From Bacillaceae bacterium SAS-127 (GTDB lineage Bacteria > Bacillota > Bacilli > Bacillales > Domibacillaceae), in the NCBI GenBank assembly GCA_002261155.1, contig NKXN01000027.1, positions 1-64,000 of the forward strand: a stretch of DNA of 64,000 nt, in the 5' to 3' direction. This document shows positions 22,285-33,004 of the stretch, piece after piece. The notes below the pieces were generated by a model. It did no database searches. It was not told the origin of the DNA and saw only the letters and a list, made by a program, of their open reading frames with translations. Numbering within the stretch: the first letter of the stretch is position 1; the number at the start of each line of letters is the position of its first letter. The position numbers and the translations under genes are program-made.

Positions 22285-23385
22285 ATGGCATTAACGGCAG
22301 GGATTGTTGGATTGCCGAACGTAGGTAAATCAACATTATTTAATGCGATTACAAAAGCGGGAGCAGAATCGGCGAATTATCCGTTCTGTACGATTGATCC
22401 GAACGTAGGGATCGTTGAGGTACCTGATGAGCGTTTGAATAAGTTAACGGAAATGGTAGAACCGAAAAAAACGGTACCAACAGCGTTTGAGTTTACAGAT
22501 ATTGCAGGGATTGTAAAGGGAGCAAGTAAAGGAGAAGGACTTGGTAATAAGTTTTTGGCTCACATTCGTGAAGTCGATGCGATTTGCCAAGTGGTTCGTT
22601 GCTTTGCGGATGATAACATCACTCACGTATCTGGAAAAGTGGACCCTATTGATGATATTGAAGTCATTAACTTGGAGTTAATTTTAGCTGACCTTGAATC
22701 AGTAGAAAAGCGTTTAGTGCGTGTAGCTAAGTTAGCGAAGCAAAAAGATAAAGAAGCTGTGATCGAAAACGAGATTTTAGTTAAACTAAAAGAAGCGTTA
22801 GAACAAAATAAGCCAGCTCGTACAGTGGAATTTTCGGAAGAACAAGAAAAAACCGTCAAACAACTTCATCTATTAACAAGAAAGCCAATGTTGTATGTAG
22901 CGAATGTTGGCGAAGATGAAATTGCCGATCCATCAGGAAATGAATATTTACAAAAAGTACGTGAATTTGCTGCGGAAGATAATGCAGAAGTGATCGTCGT
23001 TTGTGCCAAAATTGAAGAGGAAATTGCTGAGCTTGATGAAGAAGAAAAAGCGATGTTTTTACAAGAACTAGGTATTGAAGAGTCTGGTTTAGACCAATTG
23101 ATTCGTGCTGCTTATTCTTTATTAGGACTAGCAACTTACTTCACAGCAGGTGTTCAAGAGGTTCGTGCTTGGACGTTCCGTAAAGGAATGAAAGCTCCTC
23201 AATGTGCTGGTGTCATTCATACCGACTTTGAGCGTGGTTTTATTCGTGCGGAAACAGTTTCTTACGATGATCTTGTAGAAACAGGATCGATGACGGCGGC
23301 GAAAGAAGCTGGGAAAGTTCGTTTAGAAGGTAAAGAATATATTATGAAAGATGGAGACGTTGTTCATTTTAGATTTAATGTATAA
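22285..23385 (+). CDS. ychF: Redox-regulated ATPase YchF
   Basis: 366 residues, the universal Obg-family NTPase YchF (YyaF in B. subtilis). G1 GLPNVGKST (about 8-16), G3 DIAGIVKGASKGEGLGN, an altered G4 that explains its preference for ATP over GTP, a coiled-coil insert, and a C-terminal TGS domain ending KDGDVVHFRFNV. It binds ribosomes and has been linked to oxidative stress. The start is ATG 22285 (MALTAGIVG) after GAGGAGTGA; an ATT- or TTG-type extension upstream is unlikely. Confidence 0.96.
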   Translation: MALTAGIVGLPNVGKSTLFNAITKAGAESANYPFCTIDPNVGIVEVPDERLNKLTEMVEPKKTVPTAFEFTDIAGIVKGASKGEGLGNKFLAHIREVDAICQVVRCFADDNITHVSGKVDPIDDIEVINLELILADLESVEKRLVRVAKLAKQKDKEAVIENEILVKLKEALEQNKPARTVEFSEEQEKTVKQLHLLTRKPMLYVANVGEDEIADPSGNEYLQKVREFAAEDNAEVIVVCAKIEEEIAELDEEEKAMFLQELGIEESGLDQLIRAAYSLLGLATYFTAGVQEVRAWTFRKGMKAPQCAGVIHTDFERGFIRAETVSYDDLVETGSMTAAKEAGKVRLEGKEYIMKDGDVVHFRFNV

Positions 23386-23387
23386 CG

Positions 23388-23416
23388 TTGCATCTTGAAA
23401 GTTATTGTGTTATAAT
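23388..23416 (+). promoter_or_regulatory. Promoter of rpsF-ssb-rpsR
   Basis: TTGCAT (23388-23393), 17-nt spacer, TATAAT (23411-23416). It starts directly after the ychF stop codon and drives the ribosomal and ssb operon. Confidence 0.75.
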
Positions 23417-23425
23417 CCTATATTG

Positions 23426-23474
23426 TGAGTAATGAAATACTTACTCCTTGCTCTTTTCGAAAGGAAAAGAGCCG
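23426..23474 (+). promoter_or_regulatory. rpsF leader, candidate S6:S18 autoregulatory RNA
   Basis: Two hairpins fill the leader: GAGTAA/TTACTC (23426-23445) and CTCTTTTC/GAAAAGAG (23451-23471), the second followed directly by CCG. Known rpsF leaders bind the S6:S18 complex through a stem with a CCG element, so this is a plausible feedback site. I have not folded it by computation. Confidence 0.45.
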
Positions 23475-23501
23475 TATAGTCCATGAGGAGGTGACAGAAA
23501 G

Positions 23502-23792
23502 ATGAAAAAGTACGAATTCATGTACATTATCCGCCCAAACGTTGATGAGGAAGCGAAAAAAGCTGTTGTTGAGCGTTTTGATGGCATTTTAACTTCTAAC
23601 GGTGCGGAGATCATCGAATCTAAAGATTGGGGTAAGCGTCGTTTAGCGTATGAAATTAACGATTTCCGTGAAGGTTTCTACCAATTGGTACACGCTAACG
23701 CAGAAGCTGCTGCGGTTGAAGAATTTGACCGTTTAGCGAAAATCAGCGACGACATTATCCGTCATATCGTTGTTCGTGAAGAAGAAAAATAA
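23502..23792 (+). CDS. rpsF: Ribosomal protein S6
   Basis: 96 residues beginning [26 protein letters not shown], the standard S6 fold of the small subunit, which pairs with S18 (rpsR) on the central domain of 16S rRNA. GAGGAGGTGACAG precedes ATG. First gene of the rpsF-ssb-rpsR operon. Confidence 0.98.
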   Translation: MKKYEFMYIIRPNVDEEAKKAVVERFDGILTSNGAEIIESKDWGKRRLAYEINDFREGFYQLVHANAEAAAVEEFDRLAKISDDIIRHIVVREEEK

Positions 23793-23820
23793 TCCGTTTA
23801 AATAAACTACACTTTTTAAA

Positions 23821-23836
23821 TGTTTCACGTGAAACA
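23821..23836. other. parS site between rpsF and ssb
   Basis: TGTTTCACGTGAAACA, a perfect match to the parS consensus, lies in the intergenic leader of ssb, about 12 kb clockwise of oriC. Confidence 0.95.
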
Positions 23837-23861
23837 TTTAAAGAAAAAGGAGTTGATTCTG

Positions 23862-24380
23862 ATGATGAACCGAGTCGTTTTAGTTGGTCGTTTAACTAAA
23901 GATCCGGACCTTCGTTACACGCCAAATGGAGTCGCTGTTGCTACATTTACATTAGCTGTTAATCGTGCGTTTACGAATCAGCAGGGCGAACGTGAGACAG
24001 ACTTCATTAATTGTGTTGTTTGGCGTCGTCCAGCAGAGAACGTAGCAAACTTTTTGAAAAAGGGTAGTTTAGCAGGAGTAGATGGTCGCCTTCAAACTCG
24101 TAACTACGAGGGACAAGATGGTCGTCGAGTATATGTAACTGAAGTCCTTGCTGAAAGTGTACAATTTCTTGAGCCGAAAAGCGCTTCTTCTAATTATGAG
24201 CAGCGTGGCGGTGATAATGGGATGTACAGCGGTGGACAAAAGAAACAAGACTTCCCATTTGAGCAACAGAATCAACAACGAAGCAATAATAACAACTCAG
24301 GTTATACACGTACGAATGAAGATCCGTTTGCAAATGATGGTCAGCCGATCGATATTTCAGACGATGATCTTCCATTCTAA
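23862..24380 (+). CDS. ssb: Single-stranded DNA-binding protein
   Basis: 172 residues from ATG 23862 ([20 protein letters not shown]). An N-terminal OB fold (about 1-106), a low-complexity Gln/Asn-rich linker and the acidic protein-interaction tip DISDDDLPF at the C-terminus. It coats ssDNA and recruits RecO, PriA and others. AAAGGAGTTGA precedes the start; an upstream ATG would fall inside the parS site and add 14 residues not found in SSB proteins. Confidence 0.97.
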   Translation: MMNRVVLVGRLTKDPDLRYTPNGVAVATFTLAVNRAFTNQQGERETDFINCVVWRRPAENVANFLKKGSLAGVDGRLQTRNYEGQDGRRVYVTEVLAESVQFLEPKSASSNYEQRGGDNGMYSGGQKKQDFPFEQQNQQRSNNNNSGYTRTNEDPFANDGQPIDISDDDLPF

Positions 24381-24406
24381 TTGATAAAAAAAGGAGGGAA
24401 ATGAAC

Positions 24407-24643
24407 ATGGCAGGTGGACGCAGAGGCGGACGTAAACGTAGAAAAGTGTGTTTCTTCACTTCAAACAATATCACACACATCGATTATAAAGATATTGATC
24501 TTTTGAAAAAGTTTATCTCTGAGCGTGGAAAAATTCTTCCACGTCGCGTAACTGGAACAAGTGCTAAATACCAACGCCGTTTAACTATCGCAATTAAACG
24601 CGCTCGTATGGTAGCTCTTCTTCCATTCGTATCTGGAGAATAA
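24407..24643 (+). CDS. rpsR: Ribosomal protein S18
   Basis: 78 residues, [29 protein letters not shown]..., the S6 partner of the small subunit. Of two nearby ATGs, 24407 is 8 nt from AAGGAGGG and matches the Bacillus N-terminus. Last gene of the operon. Confidence 0.97.
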   Translation: MAGGRRGGRKRRKVCFFTSNNITHIDYKDIDLLKKFISERGKILPRRVTGTSAKYQRRLTIAIKRARMVALLPFVSGE

Positions 24644-24659
24644 TAAAATGATTATTCAA

Positions 24660-24690
24660 GCAACAAGGAGACCATCCTTGTTGCTTTTTC
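24660..24690 (+). terminator. rpsF-ssb-rpsR terminator
   Basis: GCAACAAGGA and TCCTTGTTGC form a perfect 10-bp stem with a 5-nt loop, followed by TTTTTCT. Confidence 0.95.
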
Positions 24691-24803
24691 TATTTTAGGG
24701 AGTTATTAATTTGTAAGAACATATCCTTTATATATCCTATTAGCTGATTTTTTCGATGTTGATCGACGTGTACTTTGCTTAATATAAAAATTTAATAGAT
24801 ATA

Positions 24804-24830
24804 TATATTTTCTTTAGAAAACGCCGATAA
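24804..24830 (+). promoter_or_regulatory. Sigma-D-like promoter of the first chemoreceptor gene
   Basis: TATA (24804-24807), a 15-nt spacer and GCCGATAA (24823-24830) compare with the sigma-D pattern TAAA - N15 - GCCGATAT. It lies 43 nt before the start codon, and chemoreceptor genes are normal members of the sigma-D motility regulon. Confidence 0.65.
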
Positions 24831-24873
24831 AAACGTAAAGAGAATATTATATAAACATCAGGTGGTGGGAGCT

Positions 24874-26868
24874 TTGAAGTCGATTAAAACTAAGTTAATG
24901 ATTCCTTTGATTATACTACTGGTTTTATCTTTTTCTATTATTATTATCTTTACCAATAGTCAAACAGAAAAAAGAATGACGAAAGATATTATCAATCAGA
25001 CAAAAGCAATGGTTAAGGAAATGAATCAGGCGACATTATTATTTTTGGAGCAGCATGAGAAAAGTATTGATTTGTTGTCAGACCATCCTATCTTATTAAA
25101 TTATGGAAATGAGATTGTGCAGTCGGGGAACAGCAAACAAAAAGCAGCTTTAGAAAAAACTTTAAGAGATTATTTGGATTCATATGGAGATGTGGAAAAT
25201 GTTTTTTTTGCTACGCCAAAAGGAACGATCGATCTTTATCCAAATTCACTGCCAGCAGACTATACTCCGTTAACACGTGATTGGTATAAGCAGGCTTCGG
25301 CAACAGGTGGAGAAATGGTCTGGAGTGAACCATATATTGATGTAGCAACCGGCGAATATGTAGTCACTATTTCTAAATTAGTGAAATATCAAAACAAAGC
25401 TGTTGGGGTGCTTGGAGCAGATATTAATTTAACGACATTAACAGAAAAAATTAGCGGTATGAATATTAGTTATAAAGGATACCCTGTCATTTTTTCAAGC
25501 CACGGATTGGGCATTGTTCACCCTACGGAACAAGGGAAAGACTTAAATAAGTATGATTTTGTTCAGCAAATATTAAATGCTTCTTCATCAGAGGATGTTA
25601 TTACTTATCAATTTAAAGGTGAAGATCGAGTATTTGTTTATAATACGGTTGAAAATACCGGATGGAAAATTGGCGCGTCCTATAAACAACAGGACATGCT
25701 TAGCTTATCAAAAACGATTCAGAAGATATTAATCTTTACCGGACTCTTTGTTTTAATATTAATGATCGTAGCTATTTGGCTACTTTCAGTTAAAATTACG
25801 CAGCCGATTAATGAGCTTCAACAATCGGCTAGGAAAGTAGCAACTGGTGATTTAAGTATACAGGTAGCAGTCACTACTCGGGATGAGGTAGGACAGCTTG
25901 CTTCTTCTTTTAATGAAATGACTAGCAGTATGAAAGAAATCATTTCGACAGTGACTCATTCAGCATCCAGTGTGACAGAAGCAGCAGAGAATTTAAGTGC
26001 AGTATCAGAAGAAACGAATGCATCAAGTGAACAAATCGCAGCCGCTATTAATGAAATCGCCAAAGGTGCAGCCAAATCGGCAGAAGAATCTGCCGAAGCA
26101 ACAGAGAGAGCGCATCATCTTGGCGATCAGATGAATATTATTACGGATCAAGCGGCAGATATGGCAAATGCCGCGAAGAAAGCGGAGGAAGCGAATAAAG
26201 CCGGTCTCCATCAAATACAGGAGCTAGGTCAAACGAGTGTGGAATCTAAGCAGTATATTGATGAGATGGAGAAAGTGATTACAGCTTTAGAGACAAAAAT
26301 CAAGTCGATTGAGCTTGTTATTCAAACGATCACAGATATTTCTGCTCAAACGAATTTATTAGCATTAAATGCTTCGATTGAAGCGGCACGTGCTGGAGAA
26401 CATGGAAAAGGCTTTGCGGTCGTAGCAAACGAGGTTCGAAAGCTAGCTGAGCAATCAGGACAAGCGACTGATCAAGTGAAAGAAATCATCACCGACATAC
26501 AAGGTGGATCACATCGAGTAGTCAACCAAATGATGAAAACGAAAGAAAATTTTGATCAACAAACTGCTGTTGTAGAAGCAACAGAGCAAATCTTTACTCG
26601 TCTATCTTCTTTAGTGGAGGATATGGAAAGTGCTATTACAACAATTAATAGTGAAATTTTTGAAGCGGGCGAGTCAAAAAATGAAGTGCTGCAAGTGATG
26701 GAAGGAATTGCAGCAGCAGCTGAACAATCTGCCGCTGCAAGTGAAGAAATTAGCGCTTCTGCTGATGAACAGCTTCGAGCGATCGAGTCAGTAACAAGGT
26801 CATCAGAAAGCTTGATGGAATTAAGTGTGGAATTGAAACATGCTGTAGAGCGTTTTAAATTGAATTGA
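24874..26868 (+). CDS. Methyl-accepting chemotaxis protein with dCache domain (amino-acid type)
   Basis: 664 residues. TM1 (about 8-28), an extracytoplasmic double Cache domain, TM2 (about 283-305), HAMP, and a long methyl-accepting coiled coil with the hairpin tip ([42 protein letters not shown]). The Cache pocket carries Y-x4-R-x-W-Y (Tyr130, Arg135, Trp137, Tyr138), then Tyr154 and Asp183, fitting the amino-acid-binding dCache_1AA motif. It should signal to CheA/CheW. I start at TTG 24874 behind AGGTGGTGGG; upstream GTG codons are open. It has its own sigma-D-like promoter. Confidence 0.92.
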   Translation: MKSIKTKLMIPLIILLVLSFSIIIIFTNSQTEKRMTKDIINQTKAMVKEMNQATLLFLEQHEKSIDLLSDHPILLNYGNEIVQSGNSKQKAALEKTLRDYLDSYGDVENVFFATPKGTIDLYPNSLPADYTPLTRDWYKQASATGGEMVWSEPYIDVATGEYVVTISKLVKYQNKAVGVLGADINLTTLTEKISGMNISYKGYPVIFSSHGLGIVHPTEQGKDLNKYDFVQQILNASSSEDVITYQFKGEDRVFVYNTVENTGWKIGASYKQQDMLSLSKTIQKILIFTGLFVLILMIVAIWLLSVKITQPINELQQSARKVATGDLSIQVAVTTRDEVGQLASSFNEMTSSMKEIISTVTHSASSVTEAAENLSAVSEETNASSEQIAAAINEIAKGAAKSAEESAEATERAHHLGDQMNIITDQAADMANAAKKAEEANKAGLHQIQELGQTSVESKQYIDEMEKVITALETKIKSIELVIQTITDISAQTNLLALNASIEAARAGEHGKGFAVVANEVRKLAEQSGQATDQVKEIITDIQGGSHRVVNQMMKTKENFDQQTAVVEATEQIFTRLSSLVEDMESAITTINSEIFEAGESKNEVLQVMEGIAAAAEQSAAASEEISASADEQLRAIESVTRSSESLMELSVELKHAVERFKLN

Positions 26869-26871
26869 TTC

Positions 26872-26910
26872 AAACAGCACATCGGTAACTAGCTGATGTG
26901 CTGTTTCTAT
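26872..26910 (+). terminator. Terminator after the first chemoreceptor
   Basis: AAACAGCACATC and GATGTGCTGTTT are perfect 12-bp arms with an 11-nt loop, then CTATTGT. The two receptor genes are therefore transcribed separately. Confidence 0.85.
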
Positions 26911-27004
26911 TGTCATAGTAAAATAAACAAAATCTTTACAATAATCCTATATAATCACTAGGTAAAAGAGACTATAATAGATAACAGTGATGCTATAGAA
27001 GGGC

Positions 27005-29032
27005 GTGAATAAACTGAAATCTATTCGATTAAAGTTCATAGTACCTATTGCGATCTTACTGTTGGTTTCCTTTGCTTTTATCATCGTTTTTACAGGATGG
27101 AAAGTAGAAGAGAAAACAAAAGCAGATGTGTTAGAGCAGACTAAAGGAATCGTGAAGGAATTAGAGCACTCCTCTCAACAATTTTTACAAAAATATGATG
27201 AGAGTATTCAGTTATTATCAGAAAGCCAACAAGTCAAAATATATGGTCAATCGATAAACGCCTCTGCAGAAGCAAAAAGCTTGGCTGAAAGAGATCTTCA
27301 GGAGATTTTCAATCAATATACTCGTTTATATAAAGATGTATTAAATGTGTATTTTGCTGCACCGAATAAGCAATTTAAAATGGTCCCTGCTACAAATTTA
27401 TCCAATAATTATGATCCGACTAGTCAAAGTTGGTTTAAATTAGCAGTTGATAATAAGAAAGCAGCTGTGTGGAGTGAACCATATGAAAATGATTCGGGGA
27501 CATATGTGATCACTGTATCGAAAGCATTATATAGTGGAAAGAATTTAATCGGGGTCGTAGGAGCGGATATTAATTTAACAAGCTTAACGAATCATATTAA
27601 TGATTTAGATATTGGATATAAAGGATATCCTGTCATTATGGCGGAAAATGGGGATGCGATTGTTCATCCGAAAGAAAAAGGAAACAATTTAACAGAGCAG
27701 CCTTTATTTAAAAGGGCCTTATCTAGCGAGAAAGATAGCGGAATAGCATTCGATCAAGGGACAGAACAATTATTTATTTATCAGATAGTGAATGATACGA
27801 ATTGGACAGTAGGAGCAGTGTTTAATGAAGCTGAGTTAATCAGTGTATCACAAGAGATTAGAAACATATTGTTAATTACAGCTCTGTCCATTTTGATGAT
27901 TATGATTGTCGTTATTTATTATTTATCAGCGAAAATCTCGAAACCGATTGAGCAACTAAATCAGTCGGTGAGTGAAGTGGCAAAAGGTAATTTACATACG
28001 AAAGTGACAATCAAAGGTCGGGATGAAGTGGCACAGCTTGGCCATAGCTTCAACCATATGATTGATAATATGAAAAATATTATTGCAGTGGTTTCGCAAT
28101 CAGCTCAAAATGTTAGAGAATCGATCACTGAATTAAACACAATGGCACAAGTATCGGCTACTTCGAGTGAACGTACGGTCGTTGAAATTAACGAAATTGC
28201 CGTTGAATCGGCTAGTTCTGCTGACAAAGCCAAATCAGCGAAAGAACAATCTGAAGGCTTAAGTGAGATTATTAATGCGGTTTCTGCTAAAACGGAGAAG
28301 ATGTCTGCCTTTTCATTAGATGCCGATCATGCGAATCAGCAAGGTGTACATCACATTCACTCTTTACAGCAGTCTAATGAAACTTCAAAGCAATTTATCG
28401 ATTCAACCGAGCAAGTGATCACCGAGCTAGGAACTGAAATTCAACAAATCGAAAAGATCATTCATACGATTACAGATATTTCAGCGCAAACGAATTTATT
28501 AGCGTTAAATGCGAGTATTGAAGCCGCTCGAGCAGGTACGTATGGAAAGGGATTTTCCGTTGTTGCTCACGAAGTTCGCAAGCTTGCGGAACAATCGAAC
28601 CAAGCAGCACAGGAAATCCAAGAGATGATCGAAACGATTTTGCAAGGATCAAATAAAGCAGTGAATCAAATTGTTCAGACGAAAGAGAATTTTACTGAAC
28701 AAACAAAAGTGGTAAAACAAGCTAATCAAATTTTTGAAAGCAATTCGACGCTGATGAATAATATGAAAGAGTTGATTGACTCGCTACATCTTGATATGCA
28801 ACAAGTGGCGGTTAGAAAAGATGAATTGCTTGATTTATCTAGCTATATGGCTGCACTTTCTCAGCAGACAGCAGTAGCTTGTGAAAAAGTAAATAATCAT
28901 ACAGATGAACAATTAAGCGCTGTTCAATCAGTGACGGTTGCGACTGAGCAGTTGAAGGGTCTGAATCAAGAGTTACAACAATCGGTTCAGCGCTTTCATT
29001 TTCAAGATGAAGCGGATCGATTAGTGAATTAG
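27005..29032 (+). CDS. Methyl-accepting chemotaxis protein with dCache domain (divergent pocket)
   Basis: 675 residues, a paralogue of the preceding gene in the same layout: TM1 (about 10-30), dCache, TM2 (about 287-310), HAMP, signalling coiled coil with [42 protein letters not shown]. In the Cache pocket the arginine of the amino-acid motif is Gln141 and the following tyrosine is Phe144, so the ligand is probably different or no longer an amino acid. It starts with GTG behind GAAGGG. The pair looks like a tandem duplication followed by divergence of the sensor part. Confidence 0.9.
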   Translation: MNKLKSIRLKFIVPIAILLLVSFAFIIVFTGWKVEEKTKADVLEQTKGIVKELEHSSQQFLQKYDESIQLLSESQQVKIYGQSINASAEAKSLAERDLQEIFNQYTRLYKDVLNVYFAAPNKQFKMVPATNLSNNYDPTSQSWFKLAVDNKKAAVWSEPYENDSGTYVITVSKALYSGKNLIGVVGADINLTSLTNHINDLDIGYKGYPVIMAENGDAIVHPKEKGNNLTEQPLFKRALSSEKDSGIAFDQGTEQLFIYQIVNDTNWTVGAVFNEAELISVSQEIRNILLITALSILMIMIVVIYYLSAKISKPIEQLNQSVSEVAKGNLHTKVTIKGRDEVAQLGHSFNHMIDNMKNIIAVVSQSAQNVRESITELNTMAQVSATSSERTVVEINEIAVESASSADKAKSAKEQSEGLSEIINAVSAKTEKMSAFSLDADHANQQGVHHIHSLQQSNETSKQFIDSTEQVITELGTEIQQIEKIIHTITDISAQTNLLALNASIEAARAGTYGKGFSVVAHEVRKLAEQSNQAAQEIQEMIETILQGSNKAVNQIVQTKENFTEQTKVVKQANQIFESNSTLMNNMKELIDSLHLDMQQVAVRKDELLDLSSYMAALSQQTAVACEKVNNHTDEQLSAVQSVTVATEQLKGLNQELQQSVQRFHFQDEADRLVN

Positions 29033-29054
29033 AATGTTGCGGACATTATTTTTC

Positions 29055-29089
29055 AAACTCGCTGCCTGTTTCTATAGGTTGGCGAGTTT
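29055..29089 (+). terminator. Hairpin after the second chemoreceptor
   Basis: AAACTCGC and GCGAGTTT form an 8-bp stem with a ~19-nt loop and are followed by GTTGTC. A probable terminator, weak T tail. Confidence 0.55.
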
Positions 29090-29097
29090 GTTGTCTA

Positions 29098-29402
29098 TAC
29101 GTCGCTGACCAGCGCTGACCGCTTTTCTATTGTCGAGCTGCAGCAGCCAGACTCTCGGACATAAGCTGTCACGCCTATGTGGCAAAGAACGCCACTACGG
29201 CGGTCCATCTTATGTCTGCCGAGTCTAAACGGCTGCTTCCGCTCTTCCAAGTGTCCAGCTCCAGGCGCTAGCGACTAGTGGACTTCCACATTCCTCCTTG
29301 CGATAAGTCAACATCGATTCACTGACGCTCATCGTGTTTCCTTTATCTCGTGCGGAATGTTCCAGTCCATACGTTGCTGATCAGCGCCTACCGCTCTTCT
29401 TA
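29098..29402 (-). repeat. Dispersed intergenic repeat, copy B (two modules)
   Basis: The 477-nt gap between the second chemoreceptor and yybS holds no gene but two repeat modules. Module 2 (29262-29400), read on the minus strand, matches copy A at 8128-8275. Module 1 (about 29120-29255) is an imperfect palindrome: CAGACTCTCGGACATAAG near 29150 mirrors CTTATGTCTGCCGAGTCT near 29210. The whole block is flanked by direct repeats: ACGTCGCTGACCAGCGCTGA (29099) and ACGTTGCTGATCAGCGCCTA (29371), about 85% identical. Confidence 0.75.
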
Positions 29403-29509
29403 GTTGAAGGAAGGGGGAAAGGAGGATAAAATAGTAGGATGATGGTCACTTTCTAGTTAGGATGTGTGGTTTAGGAAGTGTGTCAGCTATTATTTAATGA
29501 GGTGTTTGA

Positions 29510-30451
29510 GTGGAAAAGAAAAAAGTGTTAAATGAAGGAATATGGATGCTAGCGCTTTTTGTTGTGCTTTTGTTAGTATCGATTTATGTTCCAGGAGTAT
29601 CCGTATTATCTAGTTTATTTCTCATCCTTCCTTTTTTAGTGTTTAGTGCTAAATATTCACTAAAACCATCGGTGCTGTTTGGATTGATTAGCTTATTAGC
29701 AGCTAGTGTAGTCGGAGGATTGGGTGCGGTACCGTTAGCGTTCATTTTTTGTTCTACCGGTATTGTAATGGGGAGTATGGTATACAAAAAGCTTGATAAA
29801 CTGTCTATATTTATAGCAGGAAGTCTGACATTTTTGTTGAATATTGTCCTGTTATACGTGTCGACGATTTTACTTACTGGGATCAATGTAGTAACAGAAA
29901 TGAACGAAGCGTTTAAGGATTCTTTTCAAGAGTCAGTGGACTTAATGGAAGAGTTGGGTCAACCATTCCCAGAAGAAGCAGTGAAACAATTTCAAGAAGG
30001 GTTTTCCTTTTTTAATGCTTTAACGCCTAGCTTATTTGTTTTATTTGCTTTGACAGCAGTATTTGTATTTATGCTTGTGAACTTTCCTATATTAAAAAAG
30101 TTAAAAATTGATGTCCCTCATTTTCAACCATTTCGGATGTGGAGAATGCCTAAAAGCATCTTATGGTATTATTTAATTTTGTTGCTTTTGAGCTTTGTTG
30201 CAATCCCGGAAGTGGGAAGTTCATGGTATTCAACTTATGTTAATTTGATGTTTATGCTACAATTTTGTTTAATTATACAAGGTTTATCTTTCTTCTATTT
30301 CTTGGCTGATGTAAAGAAATGGCCAAAAATTGTGCCCATCATTTTAACGGTTTTATCAATTGTCTTCCTTCCTCTTCTTTATCTTGTAAGATTATTAGGT
30401 ATAATTGACTTAGGTTTTGATTTGCGACAGCGCCTTCAACAAAAACCATAA
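29510..30451 (+). CDS. yybS: YybS family membrane protein (DUF2232)
   Basis: 313 residues from a GTG start after GAGGTG. About eight hydrophobic segments make it an integral membrane protein; the loop around 130-165 is acidic. DUF2232 members occur in front of gdpP and rplI in Bacillaceae. Function is unknown; the constant link with the c-di-AMP phosphodiesterase suggests a role in membrane or osmotic homeostasis, which is inference. It is 33 nt ahead of gdpP. Confidence 0.88.
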   Translation: MEKKKVLNEGIWMLALFVVLLLVSIYVPGVSVLSSLFLILPFLVFSAKYSLKPSVLFGLISLLAASVVGGLGAVPLAFIFCSTGIVMGSMVYKKLDKLSIFIAGSLTFLLNIVLLYVSTILLTGINVVTEMNEAFKDSFQESVDLMEELGQPFPEEAVKQFQEGFSFFNALTPSLFVLFALTAVFVFMLVNFPILKKLKIDVPHFQPFRMWRMPKSILWYYLILLLLSFVAIPEVGSSWYSTYVNLMFMLQFCLIIQGLSFFYFLADVKKWPKIVPIILTVLSIVFLPLLYLVRLLGIIDLGFDLRQRLQQKP

Positions 30452-30484
30452 CTTGTGGCTTTACTTTTAATTTTAGGAGCTGAA

Positions 30485-32458
30485 ATGATGCTTTCTTACT
30501 ACAGTCGGCAGAAGATTCAACTTCTGCTATATGGAATCATGTTGGTTTTATTTCTCTCATTATTTGTGCTTGCTTTTTACAACTGGTTCATAGCATTAGT
30601 TGGTTTAGCGGTAGGTACGATTGGCTTCTTCCTCTTGCTTCGGGCGGAAAGAAAGATTCATGAAGAAATTGAATTGTATGTAACAACACTTTCCAAAAGG
30701 GTGAAGCTAGTTGGAGAAGAGGCCGTAATGGAGCTGCCGATAGGAATCCTTTTGTATAACGAAGACTACTACATAGAATGGGCAAATTCTTTTCTTTTGT
30801 CCTATTTTCAAGAGGAAACATTGGCAGGAAACTCTTTATATGAGCTTGCAGAAGCGGTCATTCCCATTATTAAAAATGAAAAAGGCGATATCATTCAATT
30901 AAATGAACGAGAATTTAATGTAGTGATTAAGCCGAAAGAAAAGATGCTTTACTTTATCGATATTTCAGAGCAAATGAAGGTTGCTAGGAAACAAGAGGAA
31001 GAACAAACGGTGTTGTCCATTATTTACTTAGATAACTATGACGATTTAACGCAGGGGATGGATGACCAGACCCGTAGCCATTTAAATAGTATGGTCACCT
31101 CTATATTAAATAATTGGGCAAAAGAGTATGGCATCTTTTTAAAGCGGATTTCTTCTGAGCGTTTCTTTGCTGTACTTAATCAAAAAATATTACACAAGTT
31201 AGAAGACGCGAAATTCTCTATTTTAGATGAGGTGCGAGAAAGTACATCGAAACAAGCAGCTTCCTTAACGTTAAGTATCGGTGTAGGACAAGGAGACATA
31301 TCGTTGCCGGAACTTGGGGATCTAGCGCAATCAAGCTTAGATTTAGCCCTCGGTCGCGGTGGCGATCAAGTAGCCATCAAGCAATTGAATGGGAAGGTAA
31401 AGTTTTATGGTGGAAAGACAAACCCTATGGAAAAGAGAACACGCGTCAGAGCTCGTGTGATTTCTCATGCTTTGAAAGAATTGGTGATTGAAAGCGATAA
31501 AGTGATTGTCATGGGACATAAATATCCCGACATGGACGCCATTGGAGCATCTATGGGGATTCGACGCGTTGCTGAAATGAATGACCGTGAAGGGTATATC
31601 GTTTTGAATGATTCAGAAATTGATACATCCGTTAAGCGTTTAATGACGGAAGTCAAGAATAGTCCAGATTTATATTCTCGTGTCATTACGCCAGAAGAAG
31701 CTTTGGATATTGCAACAGATGATACGCTACTAGTCATTGTTGATACTCATAAGCCTTCACTAGTCATTGAAGAAAAGCTGCTGAATAAGATTGAGAAGGT
31801 CGTGGTGATTGATCATCATCGTCGCGGAGAAGAATTTATTAAAAATCCACTGCTCGTTTATATGGAGCCTTACGCTTCATCGACGGCCGAATTAATTACG
31901 GAGCTGCTTGAATATCAGCCAAAAGTGCATAAAATTAATAGACTCGAAGCCACTGCTTTATTGGCGGGAATTGTGGTCGATACGAAAAGCTTCTCACTTC
32001 GAACCGGTTCAAGAACATTCGATGCAGCCTCTTATTTACGGGCTCATGGAGCGGATACGATCCTCGTTCAAAAGTTTTTGAAAGAGGATATTGATACGTA
32101 TATTCAACGGTCACAAATTATTGAAACGGTTTATTTTTACCGAGATGGTATTGCTATTGCAAAAGGAAACAACTACTCTGTGTATGATGCCGTTATGATT
32201 GCACAAGCGGCTGATACTCTTCTTACAATGGATGGAGTGCAGGCGTCATTCGTAATTGCCTATCGTGAACAAGATACGATCGGAATTAGCGCACGTTCCC
32301 TCGGTGATGTCAACGTTCAAGTGATTATGGAGCAACTGAACGGCGGAGGGCATTTATCGAATGCTGCTACACAGATGAAAGAAACAACTATTGTTGACGC
32401 TGAAATTCAGCTACAAAAAGCAATCGATGAATTTTTTGAAGGAGGACATGAAGAATGA
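30485..32458 (+). CDS. gdpP: Cyclic-di-AMP phosphodiesterase GdpP
   Basis: 657 residues (YybT). Two N-terminal membrane helices (about 5-45), a PAS-like domain (about 80-140), a degenerate GGDEF domain (about 170-300), then DHH ([31 protein letters not shown]) and DHHA1 ending in GGGH. It cleaves c-di-AMP to pApA, which affects cell wall, potassium and beta-lactam tolerance. I start at ATG 30485 after TAGGAGCTGA; an upstream GTG would add ten residues. It overlaps rplI by 4 nt (ATGA). Confidence 0.96.
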   Translation: MMLSYYSRQKIQLLLYGIMLVLFLSLFVLAFYNWFIALVGLAVGTIGFFLLLRAERKIHEEIELYVTTLSKRVKLVGEEAVMELPIGILLYNEDYYIEWANSFLLSYFQEETLAGNSLYELAEAVIPIIKNEKGDIIQLNEREFNVVIKPKEKMLYFIDISEQMKVARKQEEEQTVLSIIYLDNYDDLTQGMDDQTRSHLNSMVTSILNNWAKEYGIFLKRISSERFFAVLNQKILHKLEDAKFSILDEVRESTSKQAASLTLSIGVGQGDISLPELGDLAQSSLDLALGRGGDQVAIKQLNGKVKFYGGKTNPMEKRTRVRARVISHALKELVIESDKVIVMGHKYPDMDAIGASMGIRRVAEMNDREGYIVLNDSEIDTSVKRLMTEVKNSPDLYSRVITPEEALDIATDDTLLVIVDTHKPSLVIEEKLLNKIEKVVVIDHHRRGEEFIKNPLLVYMEPYASSTAELITELLEYQPKVHKINRLEATALLAGIVVDTKSFSLRTGSRTFDAASYLRAHGADTILVQKFLKEDIDTYIQRSQIIETVYFYRDGIAIAKGNNYSVYDAVMIAQAADTLLTMDGVQASFVIAYREQDTIGISARSLGDVNVQVIMEQLNGGGHLSNAATQMKETTIVDAEIQLQKAIDEFFEGGHEE

Positions 32459-32904
32459 AAGTTATTTTCTTACAAGACGTAAAAGGAAAAGGGAAAAAAG
32501 GGGAAGTTAAAAATGTAGCTGATGGTTACGCTCATAACTTTCTGATCAAGAACGGATTAGCTGTAGAAGCGACAGCAGGAAACCAAAAAGCGTTAGATGC
32601 ACAAAAAAGAAAACAAGCTGAGCTTGCTAAACAAGAAGTAGAAGATGCAAAAAAATTAAAAGAAGTGGTAGAAGCATTAACAGTGGAAATTGCTACAAAA
32701 ACAGGAGAAGGCGGTCGCTTATTCGGTTCTGTCACAACGAAACAAATTGCGGATGAACTGAAGAAAACACATAAGATTGCCATTGATAAGCGTAAAATGG
32801 ATCTACCAGATGGTATTCGCGCCCTAGGTTACACAAATGTACCAGTAAAGCTTCATAATGAAGTATTTGCCACATTAAAAGTTCATGTAACGGAAGAAAA
32901 ATAA
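32455..32904 (+). CDS. rplI: Ribosomal protein L9
   Basis: 149 residues, [31 protein letters not shown], the usual two-domain L9 joined by a long helix. GGAGGACATGA precedes the ATG, which overlaps the gdpP stop, so translation is probably coupled. Confidence 0.98.
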   Translation: MKVIFLQDVKGKGKKGEVKNVADGYAHNFLIKNGLAVEATAGNQKALDAQKRKQAELAKQEVEDAKKLKEVVEALTVEIATKTGEGGRLFGSVTTKQIADELKKTHKIAIDKRKMDLPDGIRALGYTNVPVKLHNEVFATLKVHVTEEK

Positions 32905-32932
32905 TTCGTTTCATGCTAAAATAATAAGGTTG

Positions 32933-32970
32933 AAAAAATGTGATCGGATGCTTCTGGTCACATTTTTTTA
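32933..32970 (+). terminator. yybS-gdpP-rplI terminator
   Basis: AAAAAATGTGA pairs with TCACATTTTTTT around a 14-nt loop; the T run continues past the stem. Confidence 0.85.
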
Positions 32971-33004
32971 TCAACGAGATTGTTTTTTAAGGGAGAGGTA
33001 AGCG

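Noticed and set aside
29120-29255. Possible insertion sequence ends
   Set aside because: The palindrome and direct repeats look like element edges, but there is no transposase and the inside is only ~130 nt; kept as a repeat.
30455-30484. Earlier GTG start for gdpP
   Set aside because: The ATG at 30485 has AGGAGCTGA at the right distance; the longer form has no ribosome site.
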